The notes under the pieces are model-generated. The model did not search any database and was not told where the DNA came from. It saw nothing but the letters and a program-made list of their open reading frames with translations. A program made the translations under genes and the position numbers. Source: Rhypophila decipiens (taxonomy: Eukaryota > Ascomycota > Sordariomycetes > Sordariales > Naviculisporaceae). Taken from it: 64,000 nt of DNA. Of the stretch, positions 1 to 10,948 are shown one piece after another. Every line of letters starts with the position of its first letter. The stretch's first letter is position 1. Where the stretch lies: positions 124,001 through 188,000 of the forward strand of contig MU858089.1 of assembly GCA_033297075.1 (NCBI GenBank). Reading direction: 5' to 3'.

Positions 1-763
1 ACATTCTGACAAACTTACATGAGAGGCCTCACATACGCACATGCATTTGAACTTTTCTTTAATGTGCATTATTAGTCCCTCTGATACATCTAAGAGATCA
101 ATCATATACGTATAGGGATATCACTGAAGCGGTATATAATTCTTTCCACGCCCCTTCATGTTTTTGGGACTAATTGGCAAGTTAAGTTGTAACCTGCTAT
201 GGATGACGTTGTTTCGGTCTCGGCACAGCAGTCCTGGGCTGAGAACCGCCCTCTCCTGTTATGAGGTAATTTGGATACTATCATTTATCTCTGTGGTAAA
301 ATTGCTCCATCGTGCCAAGATTGACACATATCATCGTCGCCATCCTCCAAGGAACCGAGAGCTTTGTGCGGCTGTGCCATCAGCCGTTGTTCCGATACTG
401 CGAGTCTGAGTGAGAATCATCCACCACCACAACTGTGCCATTCTGCAATCATTATCCAAGACCGGTCGAATCAGGTAACATATTGCAAAGACCTGTCAAA
501 CGCAAGACTCTCCTGTAATACTGGTTGAATATTCGTTCTATGTAGATTATGTAGAGACCCCATCATTTTTCATCTCGCTGTTCATCTAGGGCACAAGAGA
601 TAGAGTGATGTTACAACGCATTACCAAATGACCTGGAGAACGGAGAGCCAGGAAAGACAGGCAAAGGCAGGGGGCCACCACCAAATTTATAGGCCACTTC
701 CTTCTCGCCGCCCCTTCCCCTGAAAAAAACACATTCCCTCATCTTGTTGTATCTCCTCGACTA
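1..763. other. Intergenic, downstream of SPT6
   Basis: No convincing gene is seen; the only ORF, at 158-409 (83 aa), has no recognisable content. The stretch holds the SPT6 3' flank and, near its left end, a partial copy of the dispersed hairpin repeat listed separately at 76-110. Confidence 0.6.
76..110. repeat. Partial copy of dispersed hairpin repeat
   Basis: The stretch tccctctgatacatctaaga and the bases after it resemble the right half of the unit at 35399-35471 (tccctcccgatgcatctaag), with few mismatches. The left half of the unit is not evident here. This appears to be a decayed or truncated member of the family at 18008-18300, 35263-35471 and 43325-43432. Confidence 0.4.
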
Positions 764-3700
764 TTACCTACCATCGGGATGCCTCTGCATCCCACCCCTC
801 TGCATGTTCTGCATCTCAGCCCTCTGCATCTTCTGCATCTCGGTCTGGAACCTAAGCTTGAACCCGTTACAGAGAGCCCTCACATCCGGATACGGATGAC
901 CAAACATCTCATAGCCAGAAGGAACAACCTTGACCATCCATGCTATCACCTTGGCCGTTCGGTTCGCTTTGAAGCACAGGAAAAAGTAGCCCGCGTGCTT
1001 GGTGTCGGTGCAGAAGCCGTACATGGATCTGGTAGGATTGGCATCGATATATGTCGTGAGCCATCTCTCTGTGTAATTCAAAAACAAGGTTAGCAACCAA
1101 CAGCAGGAACAGATGGAGGATGAGTCGCTCCAACATACCGAGATCTGCCTTTGAGCCGTGCTGGAATTTCTCATGCTGCATCAGCTCCTCCACCTTTCTG
1201 GCGCTTGCTTTCACGTGCTCGACAATCAGCTCGTCGATATCGTTGTAGGTATGCTTCTTCCCAACCCGAAGCAGCTTGCCCACAGCAAATTCGTTCTCCT
1301 TCTGCAGTTCCAGCACATCGATATGCTGATAGACACCATCCGCAACTTTCCACGTGACGGTTAGATGATCATTTCCCAGGGAAGAGGGTCTCACCACCAC
1401 CTCGCCTAGCGGCTGGCCACCTAGGTACTCCTCCGCCTGGAGTCCGTTGTAAGGCTTATAAAGTGGGTGCTTGATGACTCTCTGGGTACGGCCTGTCGAT
1501 TTGTCCTTCTCTTGGACCTCGTCTTTGTCCTTCATTTCCAGCTCTCGGTCCCATTGGTCGTCGCCCAAGTCAAACCGTCTCTTGAAAGGCCTGCGCAGCT
1601 CTTCATCCCTAATAGAGAGCTTTGCAACGAAATCCTTCCGGTTGATCTCGAGGATCTTTGCCTGGACGGTTTGGCCGACTTGGAGAATGTCCTTGATGGA
1701 GCGGTTGCTTGACACGTCATGAGATTCAATGCGACCTTCGACACCACAGTCCAGCTTGACAATGGCAAAGTCATCTTTGACCACGCGAACGTTGACTGCG
1801 ATGATCATATCACTGCAGAGTGACTCTTGTGATTCGCCCGTGAGCATGGTGAAGATCTGATCCGCGTTGAGGCTCAGGAAATTCTTCCGCAGCTCTTCGT
1901 ATGGCACTTGTAGTTCCGCACGAATGGTCTCGAGCGTGGCTCGCTTCCGCTGTTGGTACTCACGCTCGAGCTGCTCCGCATACTCCTCCAGAATGAGTTC
2001 GTTGACCTTCTCTTGCTCCTCCTCCTTAAAGAGCTTGCGAACGATGGCGCCAGGACCGTTTTCATCCGTCTCAGCTTTGACATCCTCCTCGTCCAGTCCA
2101 AGAGCATCTGCAGCTACCTTGCGTGCAAGATCGTAGTCTTCGGGGTGAATTCGCGTATTGTCAAGAGGGTCAGAGTCAGCACTCGTGTTATCATATTCGA
2201 TAAAGAGGAAGCTGGCACAATTGTTCCAGACACGGGGTCCGAGGACAGGAATCTTATGGCGTTCAGGGTCACCCACAAGCTCATCACGGGAGCCCACGAC
2301 ACCGCCGTTTGCGTTGATTCCCTTGATTAGCAAGGTTGCTTTTCGAGGGCCGAGACCGGCGACATAAGGCAGAAGGTGCGCAGTGTACGAGTCGCCCATG
2401 GCCTGGTTGATGTCGACACCAACCAGATTGACAATATCAACCATGGCAGTCTCGAGATGCTTATAGAGCTTATCCTGGGGCAGATACTGCTGGTATGGAT
2501 GAATTAGAAGAGATGTGACATCTTTTCCAAGTGCAGCGTATTCCTTCATAGGGTTCTGCATGTACCTGGCCAGGGCGATGCAGTATCGTGTGAGCGGGTG
2601 GAGCGATGGGTGATCAGCAACGCCACGAGGGCTATCTTTGTATAGCCGGGCGACCTCATCGTTGACAACGATAACATCGAGGAGATCGCTGCGATAGTCT
2701 TCACCCGTCTCGGGATCCTCGTACTCGGGACCCACCAGCCCTTTCTCTCTGATAAGTGCCTCGACATCTTTGATAAGGCGGTTTGTGTCGGCCGAATATC
2801 CAGAGATACCAATCACGTCTGGATTTCTGCGCCGAACCAGTTCGGCGAATGCGGACCGCTGTGCCTCGTCACGAGCCAGATTGAGGAACTTTCCGTGCTC
2901 GAGAACTCTGCCATCCTCATCCACCCACGCCCAGTGCACAGGGTCTCTGTTCGGCTCACCCATCCCGTTGGAGAGGGTCAGGACACGAGGCGTGGTGCCA
3001 AGAATCATGCCCTTGGGTTTCAACGGCGCCTGGTCAAGCCTCTCAAAGTACAGCTTCCGGCACGTCTTGAGCAGATCATCCTGGCATGCTGTCCGAACTG
3101 CTTCCTTGACGCCTTTGGCGATGACCTTTTCCAGCTTGGTAAAGGCAAGGTTTAGGACCAGCTTCCTCTCCTCATTCCATGAATCCGCATGTTCGCTGAA
3201 GTTCTCTGAAGCGAATTCCAAGAACAGCTCCCGTCGGAATTTGGATTCATGCTCCAAGTGGAGTCTGACATCTATCAGACCGTCTTCCTCGGCCTTCATC
3301 ATCTTCAAGTAGAGTTCCGGATGCTGCGCCATACGCGGGATGGTCTGGTTCCGGAGATACTTAATCTCGTAATACGGATGGGACACATCGATCTTGCGCA
3401 GCCCCTTTTCTGTCCGTCTGCAGCTGATTAGACCGTGCCTATAGAAGGCTTCGCGGAAAAGCCTGCGCATCCTCGGGCTGTTGAAGAGCTCCTCCGAGTA
3501 CATCTGTCGCGCGGCGCCCATTACCTGGTCGCCAGTCACAAACTCGTGGTCCGTCAGGGAGTCGGCCAGATCCATTGGAAGCTTGGGGTCATCTTCAGAG
3601 GTCACTCTGCCAGACCTGCCATCTTTGAGAGCATTCTGTGCCAGGCGGTCTGGCGAGATACCATAGGACCGCACCATATTGTATGCTTTGGATTTGCGGA

Positions 3701-5267
3701 TACGCTCAAACAATGCCGTCCTTCCTCCAGGCCGCTTGAGCTCCCGGGAAGCGCCATCGCCCATGGCTGCAATGTCCTTCAGCTGGGTCGAGTATTGGAA
3801 GTTGAGGTAGTCCTGGATATCTTGAAGCTCCTCCAGAGTCTGAGCTTTACCTGTCATTTCCTGAAGGATCTCGTCTTCGACACCCGCTTCAGACTTGAGC
3901 TTCCTGAACATCAGTTCGATGGCATTCCGTCTTTCGATCAAAGAGCGGAACTTGATGTCGAGATCCAGCACATTCCAGAGGTCATCCTGGGTGAGAAGTT
4001 TCTCTGCGTCGACAGTGTATTCTGGCGCATCGGGGTCGTCACGAGCACTGGGATTTCTCACTTTTTTAGCGTGAATGAGGTAGTCTCGTCGATGCTGAAA
4101 GACGTATGGAACTTCGACCCCATCGACCGTGAAGAACTCGAGCACTTTGCCAATGGCCTTTTGAAATGGTACCGATAGGTCGCCATGCATGACCGTCTGT
4201 TTCTTGGGCCACATTAGATTCGAAATCCATTTGGCTTCTTCTTTGAACTGGTCAGCTGAAAGAATGAGATTCCTGAAAGGCTTGCGGTCGAGCTGGAAGC
4301 GTTCTGGATCGTCGGTGGCACGAATCTCGTTGTCCTCATCGGTGAGCAGCTTCTCGACAAGCTGGGACGGCTCAAAGACGTCCTTGAGCTCGATATTCTG
4401 CTCATCTCGTTCGCGTTCCTGCTCCTCCTCTTCCAGTTGTAGGGCCCAGTCGTATTCTTCGCCGTTGCCAAAGATGGCTTGCATGTCCTCTAGGGCGTCC
4501 TTGTCGAGACCGGTAGTATCGAGGGACACGCCCTTGTCTCTGGGGCGAGCGACCTCTTCGTCGGCCTTGCGGCGGATGCGCTCCTCGTCATCTTCTGGAT
4601 AGTCGTCTTCGATGAAATCGTCGAACTCATCGTCCTGTCTCCTATGACTGGGACGCCCGTAGCCCCTGTCGTCGGCTTCTTCCTCCTCGTCGTCCGAGAA
4701 GATCTGAGCAGCAAGACCACGGGGCCTGGACGCAGGCTCTTCGTCGCGGTGGCCCCGTTTGAGTCGTTTGAAAGATTTCTCTTTCTTCTGAATTGGTATG
4801 GTATTAGCACATGAACAGAAAGCTGCTGTGTGGCCGGCTTACCTCTGCGTTTTTGCGCTCCCATTCAGGGTTAGCCTCTCCTATGAGGTCGAGATCTTCA
4901 TCGTCTAGTTGCTCCTCTTCCTCTCGCTGTTCTCGACGGCGCTTCTTTCTTCGGCGTCGCCGTTCGTCTGAGTCTTCTGCCTCGTCCTCCTCGTCTTCGT
5001 CGACGATGAAGCCCTCGCGAATCTGTAGTGGGCGGCAATGTCAGCATCTAGATGAATGGAGCAGAGATGCATTGGGCCTTGTCAAAGACTCACTTTTCGA
5101 GCTTCCTCTTCATCGTCGTCATCTTCATCCTCTTCGCTAGAGTCATCTATAGGTGCTTTGTTGCTTCTGGGGCGCGTCTCGCCATTCTCCTCGTCGAACG
5201 ATTCATCATCCTCCTCATCGTCGAGATCGGCCTCGGTGTCAAAGAGGCTTTTGGGGTCGGCGCTCAT
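764..5267 (-). CDS. SPT6: Transcription elongation factor Spt6
   Basis: Histone chaperone that travels with elongating RNA polymerase II. Four exons on the minus strand: 5267-5094, 5022-4843, 4787-1139 and 1068-764, giving 1435 aa, a normal Spt6 length. The introns are 71, 55 and 70 nt with GT...AG ends, and phase is kept across each. Exons 1 and 2 encode the acidic, then basic N-terminus ([20 protein letters not shown]). Domains in order: a YqgF/RNase H-like fold near residue 716, a helix-hairpin-helix block near 904-960 ([18 protein letters not shown]), an S1 RNA-binding domain near 1115-1180, and the tandem SH2 region near 1224-1410 that binds the phosphorylated Pol II linker. The last intron lies inside the SH2 region and rejoins as [15 protein letters not shown]. 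The protein ends in a short Met/Gln/Arg-rich tail. The start is the first Met of the acidic region; a Met eight codons upstream at 5288 is possible but less likely. Confidence 0.95.
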
Positions 5268-8063
5268 TGTAGGCAAGCGATTGATCAAGGCGCCGTTTTG
5301 TTTTTATGGTTGTGGTGATTGTGACACAGTGCTGCCTGTTTGTGATGTCCTGTTCTCGCGGCGCTCGTGCGTGCACTCGGGGCTTGGCCTGGCGACACAG
5401 GTCTTTCGATTGAGATTGTAAAGGGAAAGAAAGGAAAAATATCGAGGGCGGGGTCCTCGAGCTTTATAAAGTTCTCAAACTGGCAAGATTCGGCTTGGAA
5501 TCTGTGCAAGCACCAGCTGACCTGAGAGGATACAGATGGAAAGGTGCTTGTTCTGAGGGTCCCAGGTCGGATTTTTTGGAAGCAGCTTCAGATGGAAGCC
5601 CGTTCCCGAATTGCGCCACGCGCCACAAGAGGTACAAACCCCCATGTCGCACAGGGCAGTCGCGCCAAGCCTTTCCGTCTCCTAGTTCTACATTGAATGT
5701 GGTCTGTGCACACCCCCAGGCTCCTGACTGTGCCAAGAGATCTCGTATGGATTATGTAATACGTCAACTGCGGGCGACCCAATGTCTCGATACCCCGAAA
5801 GGAAAACATAGACAAGTCCGACAAGATCTTGAATCTATACACGGCTTTGGATCCGTTCTCATTCTTTATTCCACAGCCCGGTTGAATATTAAAACAGCTC
5901 AGGATTATAGTACCATTCCTTATGCCTCATCAGGAGGTAAATCATCATCCATCATGGACGTCATCCCGCTCCGTGATGGCTGTGCCTGAAACTCCATATC
6001 TTTTATATAAACGCAGAAAACCTCGATTTGCATCCTTTCCTTGGTGAAATACTGCGCACATACTTCACCTATTTCTAATACAGGAGAGTAATCATTGCAT
6101 GACTGGGAGGCAGCATCTCGTCCCAGACCCTCAACAAAGTCTTTCAATACCAGCCACGCCGAGGCCAAAGACCGTGTCGTTCTGTTGCCACCAAAATCCC
6201 ATTATACCACAATGCGCAAAATCACGGAACGCATCATGCCCTCTTATTATAGAGTATGTCTGATATTATTTCATTACAGCCCTTTTACTTGCTCGAAGAT
6301 GTGACTTTGGTGGTGATGGCAAGAACCTGGATGCAGACCCTCTGAGGTTTGCATCCGTGAAATTCAACTGCCTTTGCTTGCAATGACGACAACAAAATCA
6401 GCTCACGAGATACTGTTTCACGATCACCATTGTTGGTTATTATCTGACGCCTTTCGCGAGGCCTTCTCCTGGGCTATCCTGGATCTTGGAAGCATCCAAA
6501 ACCTTGCATTTGGTGGTTTTGGCGCTTAAATTGGGCGGCTCCGAGAAATATCCTCCAGCGCCCGACTCCCATGAGTCCCATAACTTTTTGAATCAACCGC
6601 CAGACACATCACTCTACCAATCACGGGCCGATAGTTTTAATGTGAGACGCGGTCTTTCGGCCTCGCTTTGCCATGCCAGTGATGCCACTATCAACACTCG
6701 AGGCTCAATCTGTGCGTCCAGTATTTGAATAAGTGGTTCCCGTCCGTCGTTGCAACGTCATGGTGTCACAGCCAAAAAGGGGTTCTGTAAAGTACCCGTA
6801 CGGATACGCATTTACGAGTACACACTGTATTAAACCAACAGAAACGGATGGCTTGGGTGGTCCCAAGCAAGCCAGAAGGCATGAACCTTGGGCATGGCAG
6901 GCGGGAAGTGGAACAAGGATGAAATCAACGGATAACATCCGCAACCAAGGAGATGGAGCCTGTCAGTCCTGTATTTCGTAAAGGGAACAATCCAGGAATC
7001 GATCTAGACAGTTTCCCATCGATGAGACATTGACAACGAGCCCTCCTGCCATATTGGTCACTGGTGATACGAAGTAGGTACTCCGTACTCAAACTTCGGC
7101 TTTAGTTGACATTATCGGAAGCCAAAGCATAACGTAGCTAAGCTAAGCTTGTTCAAGAGCGTATTTTGATCTAAACGCTCATTTTCCCATGTTCATCATC
7201 AAATCTACTCATCACCTCTTCACTCAATACAATGACCTGGTCGTGGAAAGCCTGCTCATTGTACCGTATGTACCTGGTTCCCCAAAAAGGGGCAACAGTG
7301 TGGGCGTGGAATACTCGCACCTCTGTCCGGAGTACTGTATGAAGTACTCGTGTACAGTCGTACTGTACTGTATTATCGTGTAAGGTTTCCATACACCTGC
7401 CCTGAAGCAGAGCACCAGACGGGCAGGGATCGCTGAGCGCTGGGTCCTGGGGCAAGTTCCGGGTTGCCCTTGCCTCAGGAACACCCCTCATTTTGGGTTG
7501 TCCTGACGGTTGGACCCCACCTCGATGGCAATGGCCCATCACCCATAATCTGTAACCGCGCGAACCTCCTCAGGCACAACTTCAAGTCCCAAAATTTCCT
7601 ACCATCACCCAGCTGTTGTTTGCACCCCAGCTACTCGCGGTGACCTTACTTTTTATTGGAATCTTGCTGTGCGTCAAGGTATGTGTAATGAGCAGTCTAG
7701 CTCTCGCATGTGAGACGGCCATCAAAAGCTCGCCAACTGACAACGGTGTAAATATAGGCCAACCACCCCGTTACTGGTGAGCCACCAGTCGAGACGACGA
7801 GTACCTATTCTTCTTACTCATCGACCTCAGGCCTGTTCTGCGACGGATCCGATTATCGACATTTATCGCCATCTTCTCCTGATTGTGTCTCTGTACGAAC
7901 GAAATCCCACATCGCTCTCGAGATTACCACTCGACAAGACCCCCAAATACGAATGCGACTCGTGGCGTCGGGAGACTAAATAGCACATATCCTCGAATCA
8001 CCACATCTCATCGCGCGGATTCTCTGAAAGGCACATATCTCTGCCTTCGCTGTCTCGCCCGCC
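5268..8063. other. 2.8 kb intergenic region, SPT6/MAPKK
   Basis: This divergent promoter region serves SPT6 (leftward) and the MAPKK (rightward). The ORFs present are short, overlap on both strands, have no recognisable domain and do not join through good splice sites. The stretch 7080-7380 is rich in gtac/agtact motifs, some in inverted orientation, which could be regulatory or simply local composition. No tRNA or repeat unit is recognised. Confidence 0.55.
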
Positions 8064-9828
8064 ATGGCCGACGGATTTGCCCCGCGCTCCATGAAGCGCA
8101 AGAACGTCAAGGGTCTTGCCTTGGCCGCCCCCGCTCCGAAACCTCCCCCAACCGCCGAGAACGCGAGCTTCGGCCCGGGGCCGGGAGGTAAGGAGGATGA
8201 GACGCAGCTTGAGATTGGTATCGAGTTCAACCTGGATTTAAAGCCCGAGGACCTGGAGATCATCAAGGACTTGGGAGCAGGTAACGGCGGAACTGTCAGC
8301 AAAGTCAAGCACATTCCGACAAACACCGTCATGGCTCGCAAGGTATGTCGAACCAGAGAAGCTCCGGCAGCCCCTCTCATTGGAAGCGATGGTAACACCC
8401 GGGTGTCGAGCAGATTATCCATGTTGAGGCCAAGAAGGAGATGCGCAAGCGCATTGTCCGCGAGCTCCAAATCATGCACGGCTGCCACTGTGACTACATC
8501 GTCACATTTTACGGCGCATTCCTCAACGACAACAATGACGTGATCATGTGCATGGAGTATATGGATGTCGGGTGCGTAAATAACCACATCAGCTAACTAT
8601 TATATTGTCCTTCACTGACCGGTTCGCACAGCGCACTTGACCGCGTATCAAGGGTGTTTGGCCCTGTACGTGTGGACGTGTTAGGAAAGATAGCAGAGGC
8701 GACACTGGGTGGCCTGACATATCTATACTCGAAGCACCACATCATGCACCGTGACATCAAACCGTCCAACATCCTGGTCAACTCAAAGGGACACATCAAG
8801 CTCTGTGATTTTGGAGTGTCCGGAGAGCTTGTCAACTCGATTGCTGACACGTTCGTGGGCACGTCCACCTACATGGCTCCCGAGCGGATCCAGGGTGAGA
8901 AGTACACGGTCAAATCAGATGTGTGGAGTTTCGGCCTCACAATCATGGAGCTGGCCATTGGAAAATTCCCCTTTGCTGCAAGCGAGCAGCTCTCAGACGC
9001 CGAGAGTGCTCCTGCCGGTATTCTCGACCTCCTTCAGCAAATCGTCCACGAACCAGCCCCCAGGCTGCCCAAGAGCGATGCTTTCCCGTCAATTCTTGAT
9101 GATATGATTCAGAAATGCCTGTACAAGGAGCCAGAGAAGCGGCCTACGCCGCAGGAGCTGTTTGTAAGGATTTCGATTAGTCGAGCTGTGCGTTGATTCT
9201 TTAGTAAATGCTAACAACCTCTCAGGACCGTGACCCCTTTGTACAAGCAGCCAAGAGAACGCCGGTGGACCTGAGAGAATGGGCATGCGGTCTCATGGAC
9301 AGGGAACAACGCAAATCCCATCTGGCACCTCAGCTATCTCCAGCAACCCAAGAACTCTTGCGAGGGAGCGACTCGCCGACACAGACACCCACTCAAGGTG
9401 AGATCCCCGTGATAGTCCTCACAAGCTCAACTCATGACAGTTTTGGTAGCCCAACGGATGGATCCCCGGTATGCGAGAGACCAAGCAGCATTAGCGGCAC
9501 AGGTGGACCGACTGTACATTCGAGACTGGGATCAGTAAATACCACTGGATCAACTACCAGGTTCGGTCAACGGCGACGAGACAACGGTTGCGAAGGGTCT
9601 CGTGGTAAGGAATACCTTGATCCACGAGCAGCACGCAAGGTCCCTGCGCCCAACTTTTCTCTTCCTCTCCGCTCTTGTCCACCCGCCGCTAGACCGTCAC
9701 TTCCCCCAAACCCTCGTCCGCCCGAGCCCGAACGAAGATCAGTCGCCGGTGTGCCTGGTGAGGTCAGCAGGAACAGTCATGGGCGGGTTGTTGTTGGTCA
9801 CGAGCGATCGAGAAAGGGATCCTTTTAG
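8064..9828 (+). CDS. STE7: MAP kinase kinase, Ste7/MkkB/Mst7 type
   Basis: MAPKK of the Fus3/Kss1-type cascade used in fungi for mating, hyphal fusion and invasive growth. Exons: 8064-8342, 8414-8571, 8632-9163 and 9226-9828, giving 523 aa. Visible kinase features: Gly-rich loop LGAGNGGTV (about 70-78), ATP lysine K93 in VMARK at the end of exon 1, HRD aspartate D187, DFG aspartate D205, and the MEK-type activation loop with phospho-sites S215 and T219 (NSIADTFVGT). The catalytic core is complete. The tail keeps the fungal Ste7-like RDPFVQAAKRTPVDLREWA segment followed by a Ser/Thr- and Pro-rich end containing NFSLPLR. Introns are 71, 60 and 62 nt, the last with a GCTAAC branch site. The start at 8064 (MADGFAPRSMKRKNVKGLAL) fits the family N-terminus. 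The C-terminal ~100 residues are the least certain part, because another frame is also open from 9602 to 9901. Confidence 0.9.
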
Positions 9829-10408
9829 GTTTATCACTGAAACCGGTCTGCCATGGTATATCTGTCAGGAGTCAGAGCTTTCAGAGGCAGAATGGGAGTA
9901 ATGTGTAGGGATTGTAAGGGGCATGTGAAAGGAGGGCAGGCGGTTTCATTTCTCCTTGCATAAAATTTTTGTTTTTTGAATTTGTATGTGCGACAGGGAG
10001 CCGATTTCGTATATCTCGGGCTAGGTTTGCTCTGATTATTTTTGTCGTGCAAGATTACACTGGATTTGATGATAATTAGGAGTCAATTCACGCATTTCTT
10101 TTCCTAGCCTTAATATTACAAGGCCCTCTCTCGTCTCCTGGGAACTCATTCCGCTACCCGCGGCAAAAGAAAAAAATTGATAACTCGACCTGCTGTGTCA
10201 CCACCACCTGGATCCAGATCAGTATATAACTCGATCCCCCCTTCTCAGACTCCATTTTCGACGACATCGTCGAGGAGTATCACAGGCCAAGAGACTTCTC
10301 AGAATGCTGACAGACTTCGATAGCAACGACCTTTTCAACTTGATCGAATAACCCGCAAGAGGTTCCTAACCGGCTGATCCCCAAAGTTAATCAGCAAAAG
10401 TATACAAA
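9829..10408. other. Intergenic, upstream of Rep-like ORF
   Basis: This holds the 3' flank of the MAPKK and a promoter-like stretch. I looked here on both strands for the missing N-terminal HUH endonuclease half of a Rep protein and saw no recognisable motif. No other gene is seen. Confidence 0.5.
10223..10229 (+). promoter_or_regulatory. Candidate TATA box for Rep-like ORF
   Basis: TATATAA lies 180 bases upstream of the ATG at 10409. No stronger core element is visible between the two. This suggests, but does not prove, that the viral-type ORF has a usable host promoter. Confidence 0.3.
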
Positions 10409-10948
10409 ATGGCCTCATCAACCCCCATCACATGCCATTGCAACGAAAACCAAGCGCTCACGCACTGGGTCCAAACCGAGCTCCGTTCCACCCGACACGG
10501 CCGCAAAAGATCTCTCGTCCTCTACGGAGCAAGCGGACTAGGCAAAACCATCTGGGCTCGATCATTAGGAAAACACGCCTATTTCACCACCCCCTTTAGG
10601 GTAGGCGACTTGAACACAAAGTCGGTCCAGTACGCTGTATTCGACCGTATCAAGGGGGGATTTTATAAGGGCATCCCCAACTGGAGGTTTTGGTTTGGCT
10701 GTAAGGATGAGATTGCTGTTTCTGACCCGTGGAAACCCAAGAGAGTGATTGAATGGGGTAAGGTGTGTATCCTTGTTTGCGAGGACGATCCGAGGGTTGG
10801 TATGAAGCAGGTGGATGTCGACTATTTGAGTGTGAATTGTGTGTTTGTGGAAGTGGAGGATTATGTGGCGCATGGGGTTGATGAGGAGGGTAGAGTTGTT
10901 ATTGAGGAGGGTATGTCGGCTTATGGATATTGCAAGTTCATGGCGTAA
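10409..10948 (+). CDS. Endogenous CRESS-DNA virus Rep, helicase half only
   Basis: An uninterrupted 179-aa ORF that resembles the C-terminal superfamily-3 helicase domain of replication initiator (Rep) proteins of circular ssDNA viruses, closest in feel to genomovirus/geminivirus Rep. Visible: Walker A GASGLGKT at residues 40-47, followed by WARSLGKHAYF; a Walker B-like strand YAVFDRI at 75-81; a middle helicase segment at 94-118 (FWFGCKDEIAVSDPW...EWGK); and a motif C-like strand ILVCEDDPR at 121-129. The N-terminal HUH nickase half is absent, so this is not a full Rep. Two usual active positions look changed: the second Walker B acid is Arg (R80), and the motif C Asn is Glu (E125). From about 10720 onward the coding strand becomes G/T-rich, unlike the first half. 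The neighbours are ordinary fungal genes, so this is an integrated copy. Whether it is expressed or domesticated is unknown. Family assignment is by eye. Confidence 0.75.
   Translation: MASSTPITCHCNENQALTHWVQTELRSTRHGRKRSLVLYGASGLGKTIWARSLGKHAYFTTPFRVGDLNTKSVQYAVFDRIKGGFYKGIPNWRFWFGCKDEIAVSDPWKPKRVIEWGKVCILVCEDDPRVGMKQVDVDYLSVNCVFVEVEDYVAHGVDEEGRVVIEEGMSAYGYCKFMA

Noticed and set aside
5495..5989. 164-aa plus-strand ORF upstream of SPT6
   Set aside because: No domain, and the opposite strand is equally open.
9400..9442. Possible intron in the MAPKK tail (GTGAGA...GACAG)
   Set aside because: It would be only 43 nt and would shift out of the frame that carries the conserved NFSLPLR segment.
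9602..9901. 99-aa ORF overlapping the MAPKK 3' end
   Set aside because: A shadow frame of the Pro-rich tail; no recognisable content.
9830..10408. Search for the missing HUH nickase half of the Rep
   Set aside because: No HUH or linker motif could be read in any frame; only short meaningless peptides.
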